From positions 3,544,501-3,608,500 of the forward strand of contig NZ_CP104143.1 of assembly GCF_025200715.1 (NCBI RefSeq): a stretch of 64,000 nucleotides of DNA, given 5' to 3'. The first letter of the stretch is position 1. Each line of letters starts with the position of its first letter. Positions 37,127 to 45,891 of this stretch are shown piece by piece. A program made the translations under genes and the position numbers. The stretch is from Rhizobium sullae (lineage in GTDB: Bacteria; Pseudomonadota; Alphaproteobacteria; Rhizobiales; Rhizobiaceae). The notes beneath the pieces were generated by a model, which searched no databases, was not told where the DNA came from, and saw only the letters and a list, made by a program, of their open reading frames with translations.

Positions 37127-38014
37127 ATGCCCATCGTGCAGGTCAAACGCATCGCGATCTCGGATTCGCCATGGCCATGGCTCTTGCCGCTCATCGCGCT
37201 GCTGGTGGTCTTCACCATCTATCCGCTGATCTACAATATCTGGCTGAGCTTCCATGAATTCGCCCCAGCCACCCGAGGGCTGAAATTCGTCGGCTTCGCC
37301 AACTGGGTGCAGCTTTGGAACGACACGCGCTTCTGGAGCGCGCTCGGGGTCACCTTCGTCTATTTCGCCGTGGCGCTCACCCTCGAGATCATCCTCGGCA
37401 TGGCGATCGCCCTGCTGCTCGATGCGGAGCTGCCGGGCTTCGGCGTGCTGCGGGCCGTCCTGTCGATGACGCTGGTGATCCCGCCGGCGATTGCCGGCAT
37501 GATGTTCCTTCTGATGGAAGACCCGCAATTCGGCGTGCTGCCCTATCTGCTTGGCCAGTTCGGCCTGCTCGACAAGTCGACGCCGATCCTCGCCACCTCG
37601 TCGCTGGCATTGGCCGGGGTTCTCATTGCCGAGATCTGGCAGTGGACGCCCTTCATGGTTCTGATCTTCATGGCCGGCCTTCGTGCCCTTCCCGTGGAGC
37701 CCTACGAAGCGGCGAGCATCGACGGCGCCTCGTCCTTCCAGATGTTCCGCCGGCTGACCCTTCCGATGATGTCGAAGGTCATCGCGGTCGCGGTGCTGTT
37801 GCGCGGCATCGATCTGTTCCGCGTCTTCGACTACGTCTTCGTCATGACTTCGGGAGGACCCGGTACGGCGACCTATACGGTCAGCCTCTATGCCTGGCAG
37901 CAGACCTTCTCCTTTCTGAAATGGGGCTATGGCGCAACGCTGAGCCTCACCAGCCTCATCATCGTCATGGTGATGGCCAACCTCTTCATCCGCATCGCAA
38001 AGGTCAGGTGGTAA
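37127..38014 (+). CDS. Carbohydrate ABC transporter permease (MalF/UgpA type)
   Basis: The 295-residue inner-membrane protein has about six spans. The EAA loop (EPYEAASIDGASSFQMFRRLTLPMM, about residues 190-214) docks on the ATPase. The N-terminus (LLPLIALLVVFTIYPLIYNIWLSF) is typical of the MalF/UgpA class of the CUT1 family. A plausible AGGAAG lies before the ATG. It is followed after one base by the second permease. The transported sugar or polyol is unknown. Confidence 0.92.
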   Translation: MPIVQVKRIAISDSPWPWLLPLIALLVVFTIYPLIYNIWLSFHEFAPATRGLKFVGFANWVQLWNDTRFWSALGVTFVYFAVALTLEIILGMAIALLLDAELPGFGVLRAVLSMTLVIPPAIAGMMFLLMEDPQFGVLPYLLGQFGLLDKSTPILATSSLALAGVLIAEIWQWTPFMVLIFMAGLRALPVEPYEAASIDGASSFQMFRRLTLPMMSKVIAVAVLLRGIDLFRVFDYVFVMTSGGPGTATYTVSLYAWQQTFSFLKWGYGATLSLTSLIIVMVMANLFIRIAKVRW

Positions 38015-38015
38015 C

Positions 38016-38897
38016 ATGCAACAGAGCAAATCCGCCCGCGCGCTGCGCACCCTTGCCGGCTGGGTCGTCGTCGGGATCTTCTTCTTCCCGATCTACTTCT
38101 GGACCTCGGTCGCCTTCCGCGACGCCAAGGACATCTTCAACTGGCCGCCGATCATCGTCGATTTCGTGCCAACCGTGAAGAATTTCGAGCAGGTCTTCGG
38201 CATCTCGCTCGGCTTCTCCTTCGGCCAGCAGGCCGCGGTGACGCCCGGCGGCGGCAATTTCTACATGGCGCCGCGGCTGTGGGACTCGATCGTCGTCGCC
38301 TCGATGTCGACGGTCCTCGCCATCACCGTCGCGACGCTTGCGGCCTATTCGCTGTCCCGCATGCATTTCCGCGGCAGGCACGAATTCGTCAACTGGGTGC
38401 TCTCGACGCGCATGATGCCGCCTGTCGCCGTCGCCATCCCAATGTTCTTCATCTTCAAGCAGTTCAGCCTGCTCGATACCTATATCGGCGTCATCCTGAT
38501 CCACGGGCTGATGAACCTGCCGCTCGCGGTGCTGCTGCTGAAGAGCTTCTTCGACGATATTCCCGCCGAGATCGACGAGAGCGCGCTTCTCGACGGCGCC
38601 TCGCGCTGGATGATCTTCCGCCGCATCGTGCTGCCGATGGCCAAGGGCGGCATCGCCGCCAGCGCGGTACTCTGCTTCATCTTCTCGTGGACCGAGTTCC
38701 TGTTCGTCCTGACGCTGACGCAGACGGGCCTGAAGACGGTACCCGTCGTGTCCTCGACCTTCGTTACATCAATCGGCACCGCCTGGGGCAACATGGCCGC
38801 GCTCGGCGCCGCCGCGATCGTGCCGGCCTTCATCGTCATTCTGCTGGTTCAGCGTCATCTCGTGCGCGGCCTGACGATGGGCTCGCTGAAGCAATAA
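38016..38897 (+). CDS. Carbohydrate ABC transporter permease (MalG/UgpE type)
   Basis: The 293-residue partner permease has about six spans, an EAA loop (EIDESALLDGASRWMIFRRIVLPMAKGG, about residues 187-214) and a short C-terminus (LVRGLTMGSLKQ) characteristic of the MalG/UgpE class. It begins one base after the first permease. An imperfect hairpin (CAGGCC 38903-38908 with GGCCTG 38918-38923) separates it from the binding-protein gene. Confidence 0.92.
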   Translation: MQQSKSARALRTLAGWVVVGIFFFPIYFWTSVAFRDAKDIFNWPPIIVDFVPTVKNFEQVFGISLGFSFGQQAAVTPGGGNFYMAPRLWDSIVVASMSTVLAITVATLAAYSLSRMHFRGRHEFVNWVLSTRMMPPVAVAIPMFFIFKQFSLLDTYIGVILIHGLMNLPLAVLLLKSFFDDIPAEIDESALLDGASRWMIFRRIVLPMAKGGIAASAVLCFIFSWTEFLFVLTLTQTGLKTVPVVSSTFVTSIGTAWGNMAALGAAAIVPAFIVILLVQRHLVRGLTMGSLKQ

Positions 38898-38980
38898 TCC
38901 GGCAGGCCGAGGGGGCTGGCCTGTCGTGTGAAGAGATACCCGGTGCCAATTCCGGCGTTGGATATGGAGGAGGAATACCA

Positions 38981-40477
38981 ATGAACGAACGTGATAGAAA
39001 ATCATACCTGGCGGCGGTCACCGACCGCTTCGTCCGGGGCGGCATGGACCGCCGCGAATTCCTGCGCGTCGCCGGCAAGCTCGGCCTCGGCGCCACGGCT
39101 CTCGGCATGGGCTTCGGCAACCGCCCGTTCATGCTGAACAAGGCCGTCGCCCAGGAACAGCTGAAGCCGTCGGCCGATGTCATGGCCTGGCTCAAGGATG
39201 TTGGTAAACCCTTCGCCGGCACGACGCTGAAGCTGGCGACGGAATCGACCCCGCCGTCGAATGCGATCAACTCTCAGCTGAAGCAGTATTTCGAGGAAGC
39301 GACCGGCATCAAGGTCGAGATCGAAGTCCTGCCGCTTGAGCAGGTTCTGCAGAAGCTGACGCTCGACGTCGCCTCCTCGCTCGGCACCTACGACCTCTAC
39401 TATATCGACCAGAGCTGGTCGGCCTCGTTCAGCAAGGACGTTTTCGACCCGCGCGAGCAGATAGAGGCGAATGCCGAACTCGCCATGCCGAACTACAATA
39501 TCGACGATTTCCTGCCGGCGCTCGTCGACGGTATCTCCAAGTACGAGGATCGCTGGGTCGGCGTTCCCTACGACATCCCTATCTTCATCATGATCTACCG
39601 CAAGGATATCTACGAGAAGCTCGGCCTCAAGGCTCCGACCACCTTCGAGGAACTGCTGAACAACTCGGCGACGATCACCAAGGAAATGGGCCCGACGACC
39701 TTCGGTTATGCCGGCCAGATGAAGTCCGGCCACTATGCGCTGGAATGCGAGTGGACCTCGATGCTCTGGGGCAATGGCGGCTCGATCTTCAGCGCCGACA
39801 AGAAGTTCGTCGGCAATGACGAACGCGGCATTGCCGCTCTCGACTACTACACCAAGCTGAAGGCCACCATGCCTCCGGGCGTCGACGGCTGGACCTGGGA
39901 CGGCCAGGGCCAGGCGGTGGCGCAGGGCGTTGCGGCATCCATGCTCTCCTGGGGCGAGTTCTTCCCCTATTTCGACGATGCCAGCCAGACCAAGGTCTCC
40001 GGCCTCTGCGAAGCCGTCATCCCGCCGCAGCCGATCGCGCTGCGCAAGCCTTCGGAATGCGGTTACGGCGAAATCCCCGGCGTCGGCCACCAGGGCGGTT
40101 CCTCGCTCGCCGTGTCGCGCTATTCGAAGAGCCCCCATGCCGCCTGGATCTTCATGCAGTGGGCGACCTGCGCCGACACCCAGGCGCTGATCACCGCGCT
40201 CGGCGGCGGCACGGGCCCGACCCGCGCCTCCGTCTATGACGATCCGCGCGTCGTCGCCAACGCCCGCGTCGGCGCCGGCACGACGCGCCACCTGCCGGTC
40301 GTGCGCGAGACAATCGCCAAGTACATGGGGTCCGAGCCGGATCTGCCGCAGTGGGCGCAGATCTCCTCCGACACCATCCCGGTCGGCCTCGGCAAGTACT
40401 TCGCCGGCAATTACGGCTCGTCGAAGGAAGCCATGGACGACATCGGCGCCCAGATCGAAACGATCGTGCAGGGCTGA
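38981..40477 (+). CDS. Extracellular solute-binding protein of the carbohydrate ABC importer
   Basis: The 498-residue binding protein (family 1) has a twin-arginine signal (MDRREFLRVAGKLGLGATAL, about residues 22-41), so it is probably exported folded by Tat, and a two-lobed core (LKLATESTPPSNAINSQLKQYFEEATGIKVEIEVLP is near its start). GGAGGAGG lies before ATG 38981; the open frame extends upstream but overlaps the permease. It comes third, after both permeases. The ligand cannot be predicted. Confidence 0.92.
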   Translation: MNERDRKSYLAAVTDRFVRGGMDRREFLRVAGKLGLGATALGMGFGNRPFMLNKAVAQEQLKPSADVMAWLKDVGKPFAGTTLKLATESTPPSNAINSQLKQYFEEATGIKVEIEVLPLEQVLQKLTLDVASSLGTYDLYYIDQSWSASFSKDVFDPREQIEANAELAMPNYNIDDFLPALVDGISKYEDRWVGVPYDIPIFIMIYRKDIYEKLGLKAPTTFEELLNNSATITKEMGPTTFGYAGQMKSGHYALECEWTSMLWGNGGSIFSADKKFVGNDERGIAALDYYTKLKATMPPGVDGWTWDGQGQAVAQGVAASMLSWGEFFPYFDDASQTKVSGLCEAVIPPQPIALRKPSECGYGEIPGVGHQGGSSLAVSRYSKSPHAAWIFMQWATCADTQALITALGGGTGPTRASVYDDPRVVANARVGAGTTRHLPVVRETIAKYMGSEPDLPQWAQISSDTIPVGLGKYFAGNYGSSKEAMDDIGAQIETIVQG

Positions 40478-40488
40478 TGGGTCAGACA

Positions 40489-40519
40489 GGAGGGGGCGCT
40501 GCCAGGCGGCGCCCCCTCC
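40489..40519 (+). other. Intercistronic hairpin after the binding-protein gene
   Basis: A perfect 11-bp GC-rich stem (40489-40499 with 40509-40519) has a nine-base loop and no T run. It lies between the binding-protein gene and the SDR gene. Such hairpins often protect upstream binding-protein mRNA from 3' exonucleases and raise its level over downstream genes. The role is inferred from position and structure. Confidence 0.65.
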
Positions 40520-40558
40520 ATCCGACATCTTTCCCAGACGACGGAAACGGAGGAGACC

Positions 40559-41284
40559 ATGGCAGACAAACCGTTGATCGCAATCACAGGCGCGAGCTCG
40601 GGCATCGGCGAGGCGGTCGCGCGGGCCTTTTCGAAGGCCGGCCATCCGCTGCTGCTAATCGCCCGCAGGCTCGATCGGCTGGAAGGGCTGGGGCTGCCGA
40701 ACGCGGTGCTGAAGAAGGCCGACGTGCGCGACCGCGCTGCGCTGGTCGAGGCGGTGCGGGAGGCGGAAGCGCAATACGGCCCCGTCGACATGATGTTTGC
40801 CAATGCTGGCGTCGCGCGGCTGGGCGACATCGCCACGCAGCCACCGGAAGACTGGGACGAGATGATCGACATCAACACCAAGGGCGTGATGAACAGCGTC
40901 CATGCGGTGATGAACGGCATGATCGCCCGCAAGCACGGCACGCTGATGATGATGAGCTCGATTGCCGGCCGGCAGGTCTATCCGGATCACACCGTCTATT
41001 GCGGCACGAAATTCTTCGTCCATGCCGTCTCGGAAAGCCTGCGCGGCTATATGGCGCCGCATGACGTGCGCGTCATCGTCATCTCGCCGGGCATCATCGA
41101 TACTGAAGTGCTCGACGGCGTGCGCGACGAGACGACACTTGCCAACTACAAGGCGAACAAGGCGGCGATCGGCGGCGGTATCTCAGCGGACGTCGTAGCG
41201 GACCTGATCCTTAATGCCTACCAGCTGCCGCAGCGTGCCATCGTCCAGGAAATCGTCATCACGCCGACAAGGCAGACCTATTGA
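40559..41284 (+). CDS. Short-chain dehydrogenase/reductase
   Basis: The 241-residue SDR has the cofactor motif ITGASSGIGEAVARAF, NAGVARLGD, the catalytic Ser in MMSSIAGR and YCGTKFF (YxxxK). Length and motifs fit the classical SDR type (NAD(P)-dependent oxidation of alcohols or sugars). GGAGGAGA precedes the ATG. It lies in the catabolic operon, where it most likely oxidises the imported polyol or a derived alcohol; the substrate is unknown. Confidence 0.9.
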   Translation: MADKPLIAITGASSGIGEAVARAFSKAGHPLLLIARRLDRLEGLGLPNAVLKKADVRDRAALVEAVREAEAQYGPVDMMFANAGVARLGDIATQPPEDWDEMIDINTKGVMNSVHAVMNGMIARKHGTLMMMSSIAGRQVYPDHTVYCGTKFFVHAVSESLRGYMAPHDVRVIVISPGIIDTEVLDGVRDETTLANYKANKAAIGGGISADVVADLILNAYQLPQRAIVQEIVITPTRQTY

Positions 41285-41346
41285 AACATCGGCCGCCTCT
41301 GCCGCGAGCGGCGGAGCATGGCGCCCGACACATGGAGTGGAGCCCT

Positions 41347-42411
41347 ATGGCGACCGTGGAATACCAGCGCATCGGAAAGTCCTTCGGTGCCGTGAGGATC
41401 ATGCGCGACATCTCGTTCAAGATCGAGGACCATGAATTCGTGGTCCTGCTCGGGCCATCCGGCTGTGGAAAGACGACCCTTCTGCGCATGACGGCCGGGC
41501 TCGAGGGTATCAGCGAGGGCGACCTGAAGATCGGCGAGAAGCGGGTCAACGACGTCCATCCGCGCGACCGCTCGATCGCGATGGTGTTTCAAAACTACGC
41601 GCTCTACCCTACGATGAAGGTCTACGACAACATCGCCTTCAGCCTGGAAGTGGCCAAGGTGCCGCCGGCCGAGATCCGGAAGAAGGTGGAGTGGGCCGCC
41701 GCGACGCTGAACCTCACCGACTATCTCGGCCGCTACCCGAAGGAGCTTTCGGGCGGCCAGCGCCAGCGCGTCGCCATGGGCCGTGCCATGGTTCGCGAGG
41801 CGCACGTGTTTCTCTTCGACGAACCCTTGTCGAACCTCGATGCCAAACTGCGCGCCCATATGCGCACCGAGATCCGCCAGCTTCATAACCGGCTGAAGAC
41901 GACGACCATCTATGTCACGCACGACCAGATCGAGGCGATGACCATGGCCGACAAGATCGTCGTCATGCGCGCCGGCAAGATCGAGCAGATCGGCTCACCG
42001 GACGACGTCTACGACCGGCCGGCCAGTAAATATGTTGCCGATTTCATCGGATCGTCGGCGATCAATTTCCTCCCCGGAACGGTTGTCGTGGCAGATGGCG
42101 TGCCTGCCGTCGACACGGCGACCGGACGGGTGCCGATCGACCCCGCGACCACCGCAAAGCCCGGCCAGAAGGTCATCATCGGCCTGCGGCCGACGGATAT
42201 TCTGGTCGACAGCGCCGGCCCGCTTGCGGCGAAGTCGGTGTTGCTGGAGCGGCTCGGCCACGACGCTCAGCTGTTCTGCGATGGCCCCGACGGCCGTTTC
42301 ATCGCGGTGGTCGACAAGGCTGCCCGCTTCGCCGAGGGCTCGGACGTCCGCTTCGCGGTTCCGACCTCCAAGGTCCATGTTTTCGACGCCGGGACCGAAG
42401 TCCGCATCTAA
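41347..42411 (+). CDS. Carbohydrate ABC transporter ATP-binding protein (MalK/UgpC type)
   Basis: The 354-residue ATPase has Walker A GPSGCGKTT, the Q-loop VFQNYALYPTMKV, signature LSGGQRQRVAMGRAMV, Walker B VFLFDEPLSNLD, switch His in YVTHDQIEAM and a C-terminal TOBE/OB domain from about residue 235. It completes the CUT1 importer with the two permeases and the binding protein. Frames open from 41281, but ATG 41347 has TGGAG about five bases upstream and gives the usual MATVEYQRIGKSFG start. Confidence 0.94.
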   Translation: MATVEYQRIGKSFGAVRIMRDISFKIEDHEFVVLLGPSGCGKTTLLRMTAGLEGISEGDLKIGEKRVNDVHPRDRSIAMVFQNYALYPTMKVYDNIAFSLEVAKVPPAEIRKKVEWAAATLNLTDYLGRYPKELSGGQRQRVAMGRAMVREAHVFLFDEPLSNLDAKLRAHMRTEIRQLHNRLKTTTIYVTHDQIEAMTMADKIVVMRAGKIEQIGSPDDVYDRPASKYVADFIGSSAINFLPGTVVVADGVPAVDTATGRVPIDPATTAKPGQKVIIGLRPTDILVDSAGPLAAKSVLLERLGHDAQLFCDGPDGRFIAVVDKAARFAEGSDVRFAVPTSKVHVFDAGTEVRI

Positions 42412-42489
42412 CGCTGCGGCTTTGCTCTCCCTCTTGACGACACGCTGAGCCGGACCGGCGCTGCCCGGCGGCCAGGGAAAGGAATATCC

Positions 42490-44538
42490 ATGAAATCGCG
42501 CTGGTCAGACACCGAGTTCCACGCCGTGGTCGACGCCTATGTCGCTAGGGGCATCAACCGCGACCTCGCCATCCGCACCTATACGACCCGGCTTCTCGGC
42601 TCGGACCCCGAACTGGTGCTGCATGGCGGCGGCAACACATCGGTGAAGACCGTCTTTGCTGAGATGGACGGATCGACGGTCGATGTGCTGTGCGTGAAGG
42701 GCAGCGGCTGGGACATGGGCACGATCGAGCCGCAGGGCCTGCCCGCCGTCCGGCTCGAACCGCTGAAGGCGATGGTGGCCTTCGAGATCCTGTCGGACGA
42801 CGACATGGTCATGCTGCAGCGCCGGCTTCTCCTCGATCCGACCGCCCCCAACCCCTCGGTCGAGGCGATCCTGCATGCGCTGCTGCCGTTCAAGCATATC
42901 GACCACACTCACGCCAATGCGATCGTCTCGCTGACCAACCAGCCGCATGGCGAGGAGATTGTCCGCGAACTCTTCCCCAAATCGATCATCGTTCCCTATG
43001 TCATGCCCGGCTTCGATCTGGCCAAGGCCTGCGATGCGGGCTTCCGGGCCAATCCGGAGGGCGACGGGATGATCCTGTTGAAGCATGGCATCTTCACCTG
43101 GTCGGATGACCCGCGCGTCGCCTATGAGGACATGATCGCCAAGATCGACCAGGCCGAACAGCGGATCGCCAAGGGCCGGTCGAAGCCGTTCCGCAGCATC
43201 GCCGTTCCGGCCAGGCTCGCCCCGGCAGCCGAGATCACGCCGATCCTGCGCGGCGCGCTCGCCATCGATACCGGCGTCGAGGGCGCCCCCCGGCGCTTCG
43301 TCCTCGAACATCGCGCCACAGACAAGGTCCTCGATTTCTGCAATGCGGAGACGGTCGAAAGCCTGGTGCGCCGCGGCAATGCGACGCCTGAACATGTCAT
43401 CCACATCAAACGCTTCGGCGTGGCCCTGCCGGCGCCCGAAGCCGCCAAGCTGGACGACTGGGCCGTCAAGGTCCGGCAGGCGGTTGCCGCCTACGAGGCC
43501 AACTACGAGGAATATTTCGAGCGCAACAATGCCCGCGTTGGCGGCCACAAGCGGATGCTCGACCCCAAGCCGCGGGTCTTCTATGTCGCCGGTGTCGGCC
43601 TGTTTGCCGCGGGTGCGGCCCGCAAGAACGCCATCGTCGCCGCCGACGTTGCGGAGGCCACCATCAATGTCATCACCAATGCCGAGGGAATTGAAGCCTT
43701 CGAGGCGCTGTCGGAGGCGGATCTTTTCGACATCGAATACTGGTCTCTGGAGCAGGCGAAGCTGACCAAGGTGCAGGAGAAGCCGCTGACGCGACAGGTG
43801 GCGATCGTCACCGGTGCGGCCAGCGGCCTCGGCCTTGCCGTGGCGGAAGCCCTGAAGGCAGAGGGTGCGGAACTGGCCCTCTTCGACATAGCCGAAGAGG
43901 CGCTGACCACCACCGCGAAGACGCTCGGCGCGCTTCCCGTCGTCTGCGACGTCACGGATCCCGCGGCGGTCGATGCGGCAGTGGCAAAGGTCGCCGCGCA
44001 TTTCGGCGGGGTCGACATCCTGATCTCGAATGCCGGCGCCGCCTTCCAGGGCAGCCTGCTGACGGTGGACGAGGCGACGTTCCGCAAGGCGTTCGACCTG
44101 AATTTCTGGAGCCATCATTATATCGCCCGCGCGGTCGTGCGGGTGATGGAACAGCAGAAGACCGGCGGCGCGCTCGTCTTCAACGTCTCGAAGCAGGCGG
44201 TGAATCCGGGCGCGGATTTCGGCCCCTACGGCACGTCGAAGGCGGCGCTGATGGCGCTGATGCGACAATATGCAGTGGAGCATGGTGCCTCGGGCATCAC
44301 CTCGAACGCCGTTAACGCCGACCGCATCCGCACCGGCCTGATGACCGACAAGATGGTCGAGGATCGCTCCAGGGCACGCGGCCTGACGCCCGAGGCCTAT
44401 ATGCGGGGCAACATGCTCGGCCGCGAGGTGACCGGCGCGGATGTCGCCGCAGCCTTCGTGCATCTCGCCAAGGCCCGCACATCCACCGGCGCGGTCATCA
44501 CCGTCGATGGCGGCAATGTCGCGGCGATGATGCGTTAG
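42490..44538 (+). CDS. Bifunctional class II aldolase/short-chain dehydrogenase (RhaD-like)
   Basis: The 682-residue fusion has an N-terminal class II aldolase domain (about residues 20-400; metal ligands in DHTHANAI and a later His) and a C-terminal SDR domain from about 435 (VTGAASGLGLAVAEAL, NAGAAFQG, YGTSKAALMALM). In rhizobia the rhamnose-pathway protein of this design both oxidises an intermediate and splits the phosphorylated ketose to DHAP or lactaldehyde. No rhamnose kinase, isomerase or mutarotase is nearby, so a different substrate is likely. It is the penultimate gene of the operon. Confidence 0.9.
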   Translation: MKSRWSDTEFHAVVDAYVARGINRDLAIRTYTTRLLGSDPELVLHGGGNTSVKTVFAEMDGSTVDVLCVKGSGWDMGTIEPQGLPAVRLEPLKAMVAFEILSDDDMVMLQRRLLLDPTAPNPSVEAILHALLPFKHIDHTHANAIVSLTNQPHGEEIVRELFPKSIIVPYVMPGFDLAKACDAGFRANPEGDGMILLKHGIFTWSDDPRVAYEDMIAKIDQAEQRIAKGRSKPFRSIAVPARLAPAAEITPILRGALAIDTGVEGAPRRFVLEHRATDKVLDFCNAETVESLVRRGNATPEHVIHIKRFGVALPAPEAAKLDDWAVKVRQAVAAYEANYEEYFERNNARVGGHKRMLDPKPRVFYVAGVGLFAAGAARKNAIVAADVAEATINVITNAEGIEAFEALSEADLFDIEYWSLEQAKLTKVQEKPLTRQVAIVTGAASGLGLAVAEALKAEGAELALFDIAEEALTTTAKTLGALPVVCDVTDPAAVDAAVAKVAAHFGGVDILISNAGAAFQGSLLTVDEATFRKAFDLNFWSHHYIARAVVRVMEQQKTGGALVFNVSKQAVNPGADFGPYGTSKAALMALMRQYAVEHGASGITSNAVNADRIRTGLMTDKMVEDRSRARGLTPEAYMRGNMLGREVTGADVAAAFVHLAKARTSTGAVITVDGGNVAAMMR

Positions 44539-44649
44539 GAAAGACCGGAGGCGGACCTCCTCTCTGTTGGAGGGGGGAAGGTTCGCGCAGGCCGGGCCTG
44601 CGTGGTGCATAGGCGCAGGGCAAGTGGAAGACACCGAAAGGAACACAGC

Positions 44650-45678
44650 ATGGCTACTATCCTCATCCTCGGCGCGGGTGTCATGGGATCGGCACTGGCC
44701 GTCCCGGCAAGCGACAACGGCCATACGGTGACGCTTGCCGGCACCCCGCTCGACACGCAGGTGATCACCCGTCTCAAGGAGAAGGGCGGCGTGCATCCCA
44801 AGCTCGACAAACCGCTTGCCGACACGGTGACGATCCTCGATGACCGGGAGGTGACACCCGAGCATGCCGCCGCCGCCGATTTCGTCATCATCGGCGTCTC
44901 GAGCCCCGGCATCGACTGGGCGGTCCGGCGGCTCAACGATCTGCTGCGAATGAGGAAACCGGTCGCCTTCGTCACCAAGGGGCTCGACCGCCAGGGCGAC
45001 CGCATCGTGACCTATGCCGAAACCCTGCCGGGCCTGGTGCCGAATATCGCCTCCTTCATCGGCATCGGCGGGCCCTGCATCGCCAAGGAACTGTCAAACC
45101 GCTTCCCGACGCTGAGCATCTATGCCAGCCGCGACCGCGTGGCGGCGGAGACTGCCGCCGGGCTGATGCGAACACCCTATTACAGGCTTGCCATTGCCGA
45201 GGACGCAACCGGCGTCGAGGCCTGCGCGGCGCTCAAGAACTTCTTTGCCATCGGTGTCAGCGCAATGCAGACGCGTTACCCCGACCGGACGCGAGCCGAC
45301 GGACAGTCAAAGAACCCGACGGCGGGTGCCTTCAACCAAGCCGCACAGGAGATGGCCGCGCTCTGCGAATATATCGGCGGCGTACGCGCCACCGCCTTCG
45401 ACCTCGCCGGGCTCGGCGATCTCCATGTGACCGTCGGTGGCGGCCGCAACAGCCGGCTGGGCCACGGGCTCGGCGGGAACCGTACGGTCCCGGATGTGAT
45501 GAGCGGCGAGCTGGCGGGCGAAACCGTCGAAGGTATCGATACAGCGAGGATCGTGGACGCCCTGCTCCGGCAGGTCGACGACGCGGCGACGCGGTTTCCG
45601 CTGGCGACGGCCATCACCCGCGCGGTGACGGGCAACGGGACGCTCGATTTCGACTTCGACCGCCTGTTCGGCTGGTAG
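44650..45678 (+). CDS. GpsA-like NAD(P)-dependent glycerol-3-phosphate dehydrogenase family protein
   Basis: The 342-residue protein has the Rossmann motif ILGAGVMGSALA, then VTKGLDRQGDRIVTY, the GGPCIAKEL loop and the catalytic-Lys region CAALKNFFAIGVSAM. The length is normal for the GpsA family, but several GpsA positions differ, so it may act on a related phosphorylated polyol. The normal reaction interconverts DHAP and sn-glycerol-3-phosphate. GAAAGGAA precedes ATG 44650. It is last in the operon and ends before a shared terminator. Confidence 0.87.
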   Translation: MATILILGAGVMGSALAVPASDNGHTVTLAGTPLDTQVITRLKEKGGVHPKLDKPLADTVTILDDREVTPEHAAAADFVIIGVSSPGIDWAVRRLNDLLRMRKPVAFVTKGLDRQGDRIVTYAETLPGLVPNIASFIGIGGPCIAKELSNRFPTLSIYASRDRVAAETAAGLMRTPYYRLAIAEDATGVEACAALKNFFAIGVSAMQTRYPDRTRADGQSKNPTAGAFNQAAQEMAALCEYIGGVRATAFDLAGLGDLHVTVGGGRNSRLGHGLGGNRTVPDVMSGELAGETVEGIDTARIVDALLRQVDDAATRFPLATAITRAVTGNGTLDFDFDRLFGW

Positions 45679-45833
45679 GCGCCTCTCCTCCCGCCAGGCT
45701 CTCTCGAAACGTGCTTCCTCCCCCCGCGAGACGGCTCGCGCGCCTGGCCGGCCGTGGCCGCGTTCGCACTTCGGACTGCTCTTCAAGACGGATCTGGACC
45801 GGTGGCGGGTGCCGAAGCGGCTTCTCCAGGCAT

Positions 45834-45863
45834 AAAAAAACCCGGCGCTGTTGAGGCGCCGGG
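45834..45863. terminator. Bidirectional terminator between the catabolic operon and the MHS transporter
   Basis: CCCGGCGC (45841-45848) pairs with GCGCCGGG (45856-45863) across a seven-base loop. Seven A residues precede it (45834-45840), giving a T run on the minus strand, and T-rich sequence follows. It lies between two convergent genes and can serve both. Confidence 0.85.
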
Positions 45864-45891
45864 TGTCGTTTTTCCTGCTTGACGATCTATC

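Noticed and set aside
38279..38980. Long N-terminal extension of the solute-binding protein
   Set aside because: The extension overlaps the permease gene in another frame; the strong ribosome-binding site and signal peptide place the start at 38981.
39002..40645. Minus-strand open frame of 547 codons opposite the solute-binding protein gene
   Set aside because: It is a shadow of a gene with a ribosome-binding site and a Tat signal; no recognisable domains.
42505..44865. Long minus-strand open frame (786 codons) opposite the RhaD-like gene
   Set aside because: It is the mirror of a well-supported gene with clear aldolase and SDR motifs. In high-GC coding sequence the antisense frame often stays open; its translation is arginine/histidine-rich and resembles no protein.
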